Origin: an uncultured Bacteroidota bacterium
GTDB taxonomy: Bacteria > Bacteroidota > Bacteroidia > Chitinophagales > Chitinophagaceae
Direction: 5' to 3'
Assembly (NCBI GenBank): GCA_903887415.1
Contig: CAISPO010000025.1
Coordinates: 1-64,000, forward strand
Length of the DNA stretch: 64,000 nt
Translations under genes and position numbers: made by a program
Part shown: positions 17,983 to 26,500 of the stretch, one piece after another
Position numbering within the stretch: the stretch's first letter is position 1
How the letters are laid out: each line of letters opens with the position of its first letter
The notes under the pieces: model-generated
What the model was told of the DNA's origin: nothing
What the model saw: only the letters and a program-made list of their open reading frames with translations
Database searches by the model: none

Positions 17983-18435
17983 ATGAAATATCCCGTCATC
18001 ATTTTATTAGGTTTGCTATCCATCGCCGGTGCTTGCAAGAAACCCACGAAGAATCCTGTTGGCGGTATATGTGAGACCAGGGGGCCTGTTGTGGTCTATA
18101 AGACCCGGAACGATTATTCGGATAATGTTTCTGTTCAGCTTTCGGCAGATAAAAAAACTATAACTGCGTATCCCGGCCCCGGAGATGTGCATTCGCCTGG
18201 ATTGCTTGTTAATGGCTACAACCTGCAATATATGTTGGGAAATGCGTTTTTATCAATTACTATCGAGCAATACAGGGATTCCAGCTCAAAATATCCCTTC
18301 GATCAGTTAATGAACTACATCATAGACAGCGACCCTTTTACCGAGTATTATGAGTTATGTGAATGTTCAGGCCGGGATACATTTTCTTTAAACAATCTCA
18401 TCAGGCATGATTCCTTGGGGAAATGTAAGCAATGA
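17983..18435 (+). CDS. Small lipoprotein of unknown function
   Basis: This 150-residue protein starts with a lipoprotein signal, MKYPVIILLGLLSIAGACKK, with lipobox AGAC and lipidated Cys18. The mature part is polar, with a likely beta-rich core (VVYKTRNDYSDNVSVQLSADKKT) and a C-terminal Cys-containing segment (YELCECSGRD). No family is recognised. It stands alone on the plus strand, and the minus-strand C45 gene ends 47 bp after it. Confidence 0.75.
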   Translation: MKYPVIILLGLLSIAGACKKPTKNPVGGICETRGPVVVYKTRNDYSDNVSVQLSADKKTITAYPGPGDVHSPGLLVNGYNLQYMLGNAFLSITIEQYRDSSSKYPFDQLMNYIIDSDPFTEYYELCECSGRDTFSLNNLIRHDSLGKCKQ

Positions 18436-18482
18436 GTGAAACACTTCGGGAATCAATAAACAGGAAAGAGCGGAAGAGGTAC

Positions 18483-20156
18483 CTACTTATCACATTTCCC
18501 TATCTGCTTCCTGATCTGCTCTGTTTCTCCTTTAGTAGGGATAACCTTTGTCAGCGCGGTTTCGTAATACTGTTTCGCCTGCGCTTTGTCACCATGCTTC
18601 AATTCATAATTGCCAGCCAATTGGTAAGCGAGGTAAGATTCTGGATTTGAAGCTATAAGTTGTTTCACATCTACTGCTTTCTTATCCGCTATAGCCTGCT
18701 TCAATTGTCGGAAAAGAACAAACTGCTGGTACTCCTTCGTTTTCAGGAACTCATCGGGAGCAATATTCAGTGCGCTGTCGCAAACCTCGGTATTACGCTG
18801 TAGGCCCTTCATCGCAAATATCTTATTGAGATCATACGCTACATACTGCCCAAGTTGCCATGGCGCTGTGGATACCCATACCAGCCGCTTTTGCGGCTCA
18901 AAAACGATAGAATGGTGCGCTATGAGCTGGTTCACCGCCTTTTCGTTGCCCATGCCTATATCCTGCCCGTGCAGGCCGCCGCGGTCGCGGAGTATATCTA
19001 CAGTCTTCTGCACGGTATTAGCGCCTTTCTGTTGCAGCAATTCATTCAACCGCTCGTAACGGTATGCAGAAGCGCTTTCATCCACCCATTTCTTATTGGA
19101 TGGCAGCTGGCTCAGCTCCTTGCCCTGGAAGTGATTGGTGCAGGTTATGAAGTCATCCTTGGGTGCATACATATCCATACTGTCCGGCGTTTTCTCTATC
19201 ACCACCGCGCGGTTGTCCATTGCCGAGCCGATGAGGAACGACTCCGACACGAACATCTTTCTTTTCTTAGCTATGGTCCAGGCCTCATCAATGTTTTTAG
19301 CATACTGCAATATCTCACGCGCTACCAGCGACACCGGCGTAGCGTTCGCCCCCGATGGCCACGTTGTCTTGTCCGCATTGATGGTCACCGTTAGCCCGTT
19401 CTCGTTCATGCCCGAGACTACGCCCGTAAAGCCTGCCCAGGTCACCATCATAAACCGGTAACCGGCAGAGGGGTGGTAAAACGCCACGATCTTATCTTCT
19501 GCAAATTTATCGCCCACATAAAAATCAAAGTTGCGGCCCACTATCAGTGTGCTATCTGCCGAGCGGCCATTCCAGGTAGCGAAGGATGTGCAGCCCACCA
19601 GCGCTATGCTTTGCAGCGCATGGCCTATGTCGTGTGCAGCGTGATAGTTCAGCAGCCGCTCGTACTTGCTGCCTATATAGCCATAATCATCAGAGGCGGG
19701 AAAAGATATACCGTATATCTCGTCCTTATATTCCTCCGGTATGTTTTGTGCCAGGTTGCGGTTGAAAAAACCAATGAAATACCGGAGGAAGTTGCGGTAA
19801 ATATTGGACGGCACCAGCCTTTTTATTTGGTCGGTGAAATTATCTTCCTGCCTTTTTACCAGTTCGGTGGTGAGCTTGCCATAGATCACACCCCGCTCGA
19901 AAGGCGTCCCCTCTACATACAGCTCATACAGGCCCGACTTGCTCTTTCGAAACCAGTTATTGCCTATTACGTAGCAGTTAGTGTCCAGTTGTGTGCGTTG
20001 TAACTTTAACGCGCTCGTATCCTCGATCTTTGGCGGATCGATATGCGACACATGCACCATATATCCGCTGAGCACAGCCAGCAACAATAGGAGAACCAGT
20101 AAAAAATTCCGCAACACCCGGCCCAGCCTGCGCCAGCCACTTCTTTTTTGTTCCAA
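18483..20156 (-). CDS. C45-family autoproteolytic acyltransferase/hydrolase with N-terminal membrane anchor
   Basis: This 557-residue Ntn-hydrolase-like protein belongs to the acyl-CoA:6-aminopenicillanate acyltransferase group. A membrane anchor at about residues 15-35 (RNFLLVLLLLLAVLSGY) precedes the catalytic region. Predicted nucleophile Cys189 in LVGCTSFATW would become N-terminal after self-cleavage. GRNFDF (207-212), GFTGVVSGMNENGL and TCTNHFQGKEL are further family segments. A single TPR-like unit ends the protein (about 508-545). The start is TTG at 20156: the frame is closed upstream, and the next Met falls inside the anchor. A -7 box lies 25 bp upstream. Genes of this type occur in flexirubin/aryl-polyene clusters, and related pathway genes lie 1.9 kb away on the same strand. 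Its substrate is unknown. Confidence 0.85.
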   Translation of the reverse strand: MEQKRSGWRRLGRVLRNFLLVLLLLLAVLSGYMVHVSHIDPPKIEDTSALKLQRTQLDTNCYVIGNNWFRKSKSGLYELYVEGTPFERGVIYGKLTTELVKRQEDNFTDQIKRLVPSNIYRNFLRYFIGFFNRNLAQNIPEEYKDEIYGISFPASDDYGYIGSKYERLLNYHAAHDIGHALQSIALVGCTSFATWNGRSADSTLIVGRNFDFYVGDKFAEDKIVAFYHPSAGYRFMMVTWAGFTGVVSGMNENGLTVTINADKTTWPSGANATPVSLVAREILQYAKNIDEAWTIAKKRKMFVSESFLIGSAMDNRAVVIEKTPDSMDMYAPKDDFITCTNHFQGKELSQLPSNKKWVDESASAYRYERLNELLQQKGANTVQKTVDILRDRGGLHGQDIGMGNEKAVNQLIAHHSIVFEPQKRLVWVSTAPWQLGQYVAYDLNKIFAMKGLQRNTEVCDSALNIAPDEFLKTKEYQQFVLFRQLKQAIADKKAVDVKQLIASNPESYLAYQLAGNYELKHGDKAQAKQYYETALTKVIPTKGETEQIRKQIGKCDK

Positions 20157-20180
20157 AATGTATATTCAGAATTGAGGGTG

Positions 20181-20188
20181 CAAAGGTA
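20181..20188 (-). promoter_or_regulatory. -7 promoter box of the C45 gene
   Basis: The minus strand reads TACCTTTG, an exact fit to TAnnTTTG, giving a short leader of about 18 nt before the TTG start. This supports the TTG start. It is divergent from the toxin-antitoxin promoter. Confidence 0.5.
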
Positions 20189-20234
20189 CGGAATATGCAG
20201 GTCTCGGTTTAATCTGCAAATTCTGAAAAAGAGC

Positions 20235-20242
20235 TACTTTTG
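20235..20242 (+). promoter_or_regulatory. -7 promoter box of the toxin-antitoxin operon
   Basis: TACTTTTG fits TAnnTTTG and lies 16 bp before the antitoxin ATG. A weak GTTT at 20207-20210 is the only candidate -33 element. Confidence 0.5.
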
Positions 20243-20258
20243 TATAAAAAGAAACACC

Positions 20259-20492
20259 ATGACAGCAAGAGCACTGGATGCGGAGATCAATAAGTTTTTG
20301 CCATTGCTGGGTAAGGAAGAGAAATTATCCCTGCTCGGGGTAATTAAGTCATTTATGCACCTCAAAAAGGAAGAGGCTCACCGCATAAGTATAGACCAGT
20401 ATAATGATGAAATTGATGAAGCGCTGGCACAGGTAAAGACTGGAAATTATGTCACCCATGAGGAGCTTGAAAAAGAGATGGAGCAGTGGTGA
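20259..20492 (+). CDS. Antitoxin of a RelE/ParE-type toxin-antitoxin pair
   Basis: This 77-residue acidic helical protein has a C-terminal tail (YVTHEELEKEMEQW) typical of antitoxins that wrap their toxin. The ATG at 20259 sits 16 bp after a -7 box; an in-frame extension to 20148 crosses that promoter and is rejected. The TGA stop overlaps the toxin's GTG start by four bases (GTGA), so the two are translationally coupled. It should neutralise the toxin and may repress its own promoter. I recognise no classical DNA-binding fold, so the role rests on its place, size and coupling. Confidence 0.75.
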   Translation: MTARALDAEINKFLPLLGKEEKLSLLGVIKSFMHLKKEEAHRISIDQYNDEIDEALAQVKTGNYVTHEELEKEMEQW

Positions 20493-20788
20493 AAAAGCGA
20501 AAAGTGATATGGCCTCAGATGCCAAAGCAACAGCTTCGGGAGCTATATGACAATATAAAGAAGGATTCCTTACAAAATGCAGGTAAAGTTCGTAGTGCAA
20601 TTGTCTCCGCTGCTATAGAGTTGTCTGAAAATCCCGGCAGGTATAATCCTGATAAATTTAAAAAGAACAATGATGGTTCTTTTCGGGCTTTTGAGTTATA
20701 TCATTTTCGAATTGCGTACAAGGTAACCGAGAAAGAAATCATCATAGTCCGTGTTCGGCATACAAGTATGGAACCTGCCGATTACTAA
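20489..20788 (+). CDS. RelE/ParE-family toxin
   Basis: This 99-residue basic protein has the RelE/ParE layout: a helical N-terminus (KQQLRELYDNIKKDSLQNAGKV), NPGRYNPDKFKKNNDGSFRAFELYHFRIAYKV with the core Arg residues, then the end strand IIIVRVRHTSMEPADY. The family either cleaves mRNA on the ribosome or poisons gyrase; the sequence does not settle which. The start is GTG at 20489, overlapping the antitoxin stop; a second GTG at 20486 directly precedes it. Confidence 0.85.
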   Translation: MKKRKVIWPQMPKQQLRELYDNIKKDSLQNAGKVRSAIVSAAIELSENPGRYNPDKFKKNNDGSFRAFELYHFRIAYKVTEKEIIIVRVRHTSMEPADY

Positions 20789-20815
20789 GCCGCTCCCTCA
20801 CCGGATCGGAATAAG

Positions 20816-20823
20816 TACATTTG
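20816..20823 (+). promoter_or_regulatory. -7 promoter box before a micro-ORF
   Basis: TACATTTG fits TAnnTTTG and sits 17 bp before ATG 20841, almost the same spacing as in the toxin-antitoxin promoter. Confidence 0.35.
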
Positions 20824-20840
20824 TAAGTATTGCTCATGAT

Positions 20841-20951
20841 ATGAACGTATTGTTACTCCTCTCTGCCAGTCCTGGACATTTTATTTTCGTTGCAGTCCTT
20901 GTTATCGCTGTGGTTTCACTTAAAATAGCTGTATGGGATAGGCGGAAGTAG
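20841..20951 (+). CDS. Possible 36-residue single-helix membrane protein
   Basis: The frame from ATG 20841 encodes 36 residues. One hydrophobic helix spans about residues 13-29 (HFIFVAVLVIAVVSLKIAV), and the tail is WDRRK. A consensus -7 box lies directly upstream. It starts 52 bp after the RelE/ParE toxin. The form recalls small membrane peptides such as type I toxins, but no antisense RNA signal is seen. It may also be chance. Confidence 0.35.
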   Translation: MNVLLLLSASPGHFIFVAVLVIAVVSLKIAVWDRRK

Positions 20952-21084
20952 TTTCGTACTCCGTATTAGTTCACACCGGCGCCAGCCAGTAGCCAAGATA
21001 AAACAGTCAATCAGTTAATCTTGGTTAATCTGAGGTTCAGACTGCCGAAAAACACCCCAAACCCTTGCCCACAGCGCAAGGAAA

Positions 21085-21137
21085 TTTACATCATGTGCGC
21101 ATAGCGTTACATCATGTACCATATACGTCACATCATA
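21085..21137. repeat. Three copies of a TTACATCATG motif with 21-bp spacing
   Basis: TTACATCATG lies at 21086-21095 and 21107-21116, and the variant TCACATCATA at 21128-21137, each step exactly 21 bp. The first two units share further bases (ATCATGT, then ATA before C). Two-helical-turn spacing puts every copy on the same DNA face, as in operator or iteron arrays. The binding factor is unknown. Confidence 0.65.
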
Positions 21138-21237
21138 AAACTTCGATTTTTATTTCTCATTACTTCTTCTCAGCTTTGTGCCCGAAAAGCACTTTTTGAG
21201 CATTTCTCGGCCCAGGAGTAATGCATTGAAGACCAGT

Positions 21238-21421
21238 ATAAACAAATGCACTCGCGCTTGGCGGCCTTTAAAACAAAATGAGTGAACTGAGAGCTTTGCG
21301 TCTTTGCGAGAGGCCTTTCTTCCCCGCTGGCGCGGGATAAACAAATGCACTCGCGCTTGGCGGCCTTTAAAACAAAATGAGTGAACTGCGAGCTTTGCGT
21401 CTTTGCGAGAGACCTTTCTTC
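21238..21421. repeat. Two tandem 85-bp repeats on a 99-bp period (TTTGCG family)
   Basis: Copy 1 (21238-21322) and copy 2 (21337-21421) start ATAAACAAATGCACTCGCGC and differ at two positions. A 14-bp GC-rich spacer separates them. Related elements occur at 8937-9000 and 83-121. The stop-free minus-strand frames across this region result from the repeat and are not likely genes. Confidence 0.85.
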
Positions 21422-21466
21422 GCGAGACACTCACTAAACTGACATTTAAACTTTAAACCCTATACC

Positions 21467-22138
21467 ATGAACAGAAACTTAAACCTCGCCCATCGGCTTT
21501 ATTCCACCGAAGGCAAAACACAAAAAGAGATCGCCGGAATTGTTGGCGTCAGCGAGCGCACCATTTACACCTGGATACATCAGCACGGCTGGGAGCGTAG
21601 CCCATACACTCCCGCTGTTATAGAAGCCAGCATCTACCGCCAGGTCGCAGAGTTGCAAAATGCAATCGATGCTCGCGAGCCCGGCAACCGTTTCCCAACC
21701 ATGCAGGAAGCGGAAGTGATCCGGAAGCTGATCTGCAGTGCAGAAAAGCTAAGAAAGGCTACAGGCGCAGTTCAGCCAAAACCAACACAGCCAAAAAATA
21801 CAACGCTTGCTTCTGCGGGCGAACGGAAAGAGCGCCCCGAAAAAGAGCCGGCCATTTTCCGCATACCAAAGCATAAACCAACGCTCACCGATAAACAGGC
21901 TTTGGCAAGATGGCGTAAGCATACTATTGCTATCATGAAGACAAGCGAAAAACCCGGAACAAAACCAGAAATTTCACAGTCCCAATCATGCAATTCCTTT
22001 AATCATGCAAATCTAGGTTCAGACAGTTATGTCCTCCAGCAATGCGCCCAAATCAATGATCTCCCCGCAAGTGATCAGCCCGCTGATGGTAACGCCCAGT
22101 ATGCCGTGCAGGTTCAGGTTTTGGCCAGTGAGGAATAA
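21467..22138 (+). CDS. HTH DNA-binding protein, phage terminase small-subunit-like N-terminus
   Basis: This 223-residue protein has an N-terminal helix-turn-helix at about residues 7-43 (LAHRLYSTEGKTQKEIAGIV, then GVSERTIYTWIHQHGW), like the DNA-binding end of terminase gpP-related proteins. A helical stretch (about 45-97) and a basic, Pro/Lys-rich tail follow. No large terminase subunit or other phage gene is nearby, so it may be a domesticated regulator. The last 120 bp (about 39 codons) overlap the 3' end of the minus-strand oxidoreductase. That overlap is unusually long, so the native C-terminus may have been lost or extended by a mutation. A tandem repeat lies directly upstream. Confidence 0.7.
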   Translation: MNRNLNLAHRLYSTEGKTQKEIAGIVGVSERTIYTWIHQHGWERSPYTPAVIEASIYRQVAELQNAIDAREPGNRFPTMQEAEVIRKLICSAEKLRKATGAVQPKPTQPKNTTLASAGERKERPEKEPAIFRIPKHKPTLTDKQALARWRKHTIAIMKTSEKPGTKPEISQSQSCNSFNHANLGSDSYVLQQCAQINDLPASDQPADGNAQYAVQVQVLASEE

Positions 22139-23521
22139 ATTGGGCACTCGCGTGCGCGGTGAAATGAATGTGTTGAATGAGTTATGGTGGTCTTTAAGAA
22201 TGCCATACATGCTGCCGTCAGCAGAGCCTTGGTAGTCGCGGTAGGAGAGGGGAGTGGCTACGTAGTATGATTGGATGCACGACCGTATATTCGGAAATTT
22301 TTTTTCAACAACATCAAGGAGGCGTTCCGCTTTTTCTTTTTTGAAGGCCTCATAATCAGCTCCTCGTTCATGCGGCCGCGAGTCGGTATTGAAGGTGTCT
22401 TTCCACTTGCCCACATCTTCATACCGCATGTAGGTCATTATGGTGAGGCTGTCGGTAAACTGCTCGCTTTTTGAAATGGCATTTGCAAACAGTGCGTAGG
22501 TAAGCGGCCAGTTTTCTTTTGTATAGTTGATGCCTTCCCATGCATCATCGGTTTCGTGGTGATGGTAGTTGTAATTGAGATAGTGGAAGGTATCTTTCTT
22601 TAAAACGATATTCAGCAGGAAGGTACCAATCGTATTTTCCAGGTTTTGCAGGCGGGTACGGTAAGCATTTCTCAGTTGGTCACTCTCGGTCATTTCCACT
22701 GTTTGCGCCGGGTGCAGGTTGGAGATGAAATACTTGGCCGTTATTTTTTTTCCGTTCTCCAGCAGTAAATGTTCAATTGTTTCCAGGCCTGCTATCTGCA
22801 CCACCTTAGTGTTGCGGTGTATCTCTCCGCCCAGCGCATGTATTTTTTTGCCTAGCAGCTTTGCAATCTGCGAGCCGCCGTCCACGCACTTCCACGCGCT
22901 TTCTATAAAGCTATTGGTAATAAGCGCGTGAATGTAGAATGGGGTTTTATCAGCAATACCGGCATAAAGAAGATTGTTGCCTGCCAATACCTGCTGTAGC
23001 TTTTTGTTCTCCGTAATGGAGCTTAAGAAGGACGAGGTATCAATATTCAGTACGTCTTCTTTTTCAGAATAGTCGCCGGTGCGAAGATTGTATAATGGGA
23101 ACTTGGCGCAAACCTCCTTTATCTTATTGCAGTAATAGTCCAGCGCTTGTTCTTCACCAGGGAAATCTGCCAGCAATTGCTTTTTAAAATTAGTGTAGCC
23201 TTGTGCCAGCTTGTACGGCTTACTATCATCACCAAAGCCTATGACATCAAAACCATCTACGTCCATTTGTTTCAGCTTCAGCTTATCTAAAATGCCGATG
23301 TACTTAAAGATGGCATTGAGGTTTTGCCCTGGCCCCAGGCCGCCTATATAGTGCACTCCTGTATCTATCACCGTCTTATCGCGTGCGTAGGTTTGCAGGC
23401 AGCCGCCTATCTGCCGGTTCTTTTCAAAGATGCCCACCTTATAGCCATGCATACCCAGCACCGCGCCGCATACCAGCCCTCCCAGTCCGCTGCCGATGAT
23501 CGCTACATCATAGTCATACAT
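22019..23521 (-). CDS. FAD/NAD(P)-dependent oxidoreductase, CrtI/phytoene-desaturase-like
   Basis: This 500-residue flavoprotein starts with a Rossmann FAD motif, DVAIIGSGLGGLVCGAVLG (about residues 4-22), then GIFEKNRQIGGCLQTY. It ends with the family's second FAD segment, NLFLTGQNLNLHGILGVTIS. It groups by motif with phytoene desaturases and retinol 13,14-reductase-like enzymes, which change double bonds in long polyene or isoprenoid chains. The ATG at 23521 overlaps the stop of the upstream MMPL fusion by 8 bp, which suggests translational coupling. Beside the acyltransferase-methyltransferase fusion, an aryl-polyene/flexirubin-type substrate is more likely than a carotenoid. That is context-based, and no reaction is shown by the sequence. 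Confidence 0.85.
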   Translation of the reverse strand: MYDYDVAIIGSGLGGLVCGAVLGMHGYKVGIFEKNRQIGGCLQTYARDKTVIDTGVHYIGGLGPGQNLNAIFKYIGILDKLKLKQMDVDGFDVIGFGDDSKPYKLAQGYTNFKKQLLADFPGEEQALDYYCNKIKEVCAKFPLYNLRTGDYSEKEDVLNIDTSSFLSSITENKKLQQVLAGNNLLYAGIADKTPFYIHALITNSFIESAWKCVDGGSQIAKLLGKKIHALGGEIHRNTKVVQIAGLETIEHLLLENGKKITAKYFISNLHPAQTVEMTESDQLRNAYRTRLQNLENTIGTFLLNIVLKKDTFHYLNYNYHHHETDDAWEGINYTKENWPLTYALFANAISKSEQFTDSLTIMTYMRYEDVGKWKDTFNTDSRPHERGADYEAFKKEKAERLLDVVEKKFPNIRSCIQSYYVATPLSYRDYQGSADGSMYGILKDHHNSFNTFISPRTRVPNLFLTGQNLNLHGILGVTISGLITCGEIIDLGALLEDITV

Positions 23522-26500
23522 AAGTGGGAGAGGGGTTTTTCCTGATCACAAATATCACGTTCGATGTGTACTTCGTATTGTCTATCTGCTCCACAGAGCC
23601 GCCACAGGCCGCTACTACAGCCCGCAGATGTGTTGAAGACAGAAAGGATAACGGCTTATCGGAGGTCTTATTAAACCCAATAAATTTCGTAGAGAAAAAC
23701 TCGGTAAGTGCTGTGCCCTTCTGCCGGTCTTTGAGGTCTGCATCTCCGTCGCGCACAATAAGCACACCGCCATCAGCAAGGTTGCTGATGCACTTTTTGA
23801 TCAGTGTTTCCTGTTCGTCGGGCTGCAGATAGTGCAGCAAATCGCTGATGATAAAGGCGTCATGCTCACCGAAAGAATAGTTGACAACATCGCTACAAAC
23901 AAAATTCAAGGCTTCGGTTTTCAGATAAGCGTGATTGGCGGTTGCAACCTTTTCCTCATCATGGTCTATGCCGGTTATCTGCCGTTCTTTAGAGAGGAAG
24001 TGCAGCATATACGACATGAGGCCATATCCGCAGCCAATATCAAGTATCCGCCCGCGCATAGGCAGCAACTCATGAAACTGGCTGTAGTTTTTTTCCAGCC
24101 TTATCTTGATGCGCTGGTACCACTCCAGCACGGGGCCTTTATACAGGTAGTTGTAGTAAAGCTGCTCGCGGAAGTAAGAAGGGGTTTCCGCTTCACTGCG
24201 CAGCTTTTCATATTCATCCCTGAAGTAGCGGCTTATGTTTTTGGTGCGCTCGGCATAGCCGTCTCCCCAGGTACTGTCTTTTACTTTTATACGTGGCAGG
24301 TACTTTACGGTGATCAGGCCATCTTTCAGGAGGAAATCTCCCTTGGTCATAGTATAGGCGGTGCCGTGGATCACCACCGGCAGCACATCAAGGCCCAGCT
24401 CCTCTGCCAGATAAAATGCGCCCTTGTGAAAGCGCTTTATATGGGCATCCTGGGTGCGGGTGCCTTCAGGGTAAACGACGATCGAATAACCCTGCGCCAC
24501 CTTTTCCCGGAGCTTTTCCACGCTGCCTTCCACGCCATCGGCTACAGGATAATAATCTGCAAGCCGCACCACTCCGCCGAAGATGGGCGAACGCCACACC
24601 CATTGGTTAGTAAGCAATATCACCTTTGGGTTCATGGATGTGGACACCAGTATATCCAGGAACGATGTGTGATTGCTGATGATCACCGTAGGGCTGCTGA
24701 AATCTTCATTAAGTGGGTTGATGTAGCGCTTGGTAACATTGGTCATTATGTGCAGTACTGACCATGTAAATTTCGACAGAATGGCGTGATACAGGTACTT
24801 GCCTTTTTCTTTGTTAAATGGGTTTAGCCTTATCAATACAATGCCAATGCCCGTCATGATCCAACTGCCGAGCGCGAAGTAAGTAAGCGAGAAAACAGAC
24901 TTGGCCCAGCTCGTCAGTGTCCATGGTGGCCGGCCTTTTTTCACACGGTTGGTGATCAGCCAGTTGAACAAGAATGGTATCATCACCTGCGAGGTCAGCA
25001 CCACACAGGCTATGCCCACAATAGATATGATAGCTATGGAGCGCAACGATGGATGTTTTGCAAATATCAGTATGCCCAGCCCCAGCACAGTGGTGATCGC
25101 AGATAAAAATATAGATGACTTGAACGATGATAAGTGCTTCTTGCCAGTCTTGTATTGCTGTAGCAGCCCATCCATTATGAAGATGCTGTAATCATCACCC
25201 AGGCCGAAGATAAAAGTAGAGAGTATGATATTTACAATGTTGAATTTGATACCCAGTATGCCCATGATGCCCAATATCCATACCCAGCTTATGAGCATCG
25301 GGATAAAGGTAATGAGCGTTAGCTCTATGCGGCCATAGGAGAGCAGCAATGCCATGAATACCAGCAGCGATGTCATCCATGCTATGTTGTTGAACTCATT
25401 GTTTATTTCATTTACCAGGCTGTTCGTTACATATTGCCGGTCCAGCAAGGTGATACCAGGCTGGTTGCCCAGCGCTTTCGATACCCGTGTTTTTTGCGCC
25501 GGATCTACTTTCAGCAGCGTAATAACAGACACACGGCCATGCTTGTCAGTAATAAAATTGCTCAGCATACCGGTATGCATCGCATCAAGGTCTTGCGGCG
25601 GCACGGGTGTGTAAGTTTTATTGAGCAGCGCTTCAAACTTATCAACAGCATCAGCCTTAAAATGATATGCCTCGCTTTCTTTGCGAAGGTTTGCAAGTAG
25701 TTCTTTTTTTCTTTCTGTTGTCCAGTAGTTATGCCAGCGGCCTATTCGTGCTTGTTGCTCTTTTTCAGATAGCAGCAGATCGCCAATACCTGTAACCTCT
25801 TTAATCGCGCCTTGCTGCTGAAGTTGGTGTATCTCCGGAGCAATACGCTCGTTGCTTTCAAGCGCTTCCTCCAGTGTCTTGCCCTCTGCCGAAAGGTATA
25901 GCATCTGCGCGGTGTAAGAAATAGCAGTATTCATCTTCCGCTCAGATTCCTGTAGCTTCGGCGATGTGTAATTCATCCGCATCATATCGCTTTCAAAGGA
26001 CACATTGCGGGCGGTGAATAAAAAGACGATGGTCAGCAGGAAGATGCCGCCTACAAGATATTTGTTTCTTTCAGGATGGTATTCGGCTATTTTGTCGAGC
26101 CAGCCGTGATGATGGTGCGGCGCGTGGGAAGTGGCCATGTGTTCCCGCTTATGGTCCACGATCCAGTGCGGCAGGAAGATGAGTGAGCAGAGCGTAGCAC
26201 CAATGAGGCTGAGCGCGGCAAACAAGCCCATGTCGTTCAGCAGAGGCGATGGCAGCAGCATCAGGCACAGGAAGCCGCCTATGGTAGTGAAGCTGCCTAT
26301 GGTCATTGGCGAGGCCACATCGCTTATCACCTGGCGCATATCCGGTATGTGCTTGTAGTGGTTAAACGCATGCATGGAGTAGTTCACCGCTATGCCCAGT
26401 ATTATAGAGCCCGCGCCCAATGCCACCATGGAAATATGCCCCTTCAGGAGATATACCAATGCCAGCGCAAAGAGGCCACCGAAAATTACGGGCATCATAA

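Noticed and set aside
18432-18650. 72-codon frame whose ATG overlaps the lipoprotein stop
   Set aside because: It runs mostly opposite the end of the C45 gene and resembles no protein; the ATGA overlap alone is weak support.
21150-21434. Minus-strand frames of 94 and 86 codons over the tandem repeat
   Set aside because: Their internal duplication simply mirrors the 99-bp DNA repeat, and both frames contain the same non-coding element.
21467-22138. Prophage
   Set aside because: Only a terminase-like HTH domain is present; no large terminase subunit, portal, capsid, integrase or lysis gene is visible.
23832-24761. 309-codon plus-strand frame inside the MMPL fusion gene
   Set aside because: It lies wholly opposite conserved PlsC and methyltransferase motifs and has no recognisable domain.
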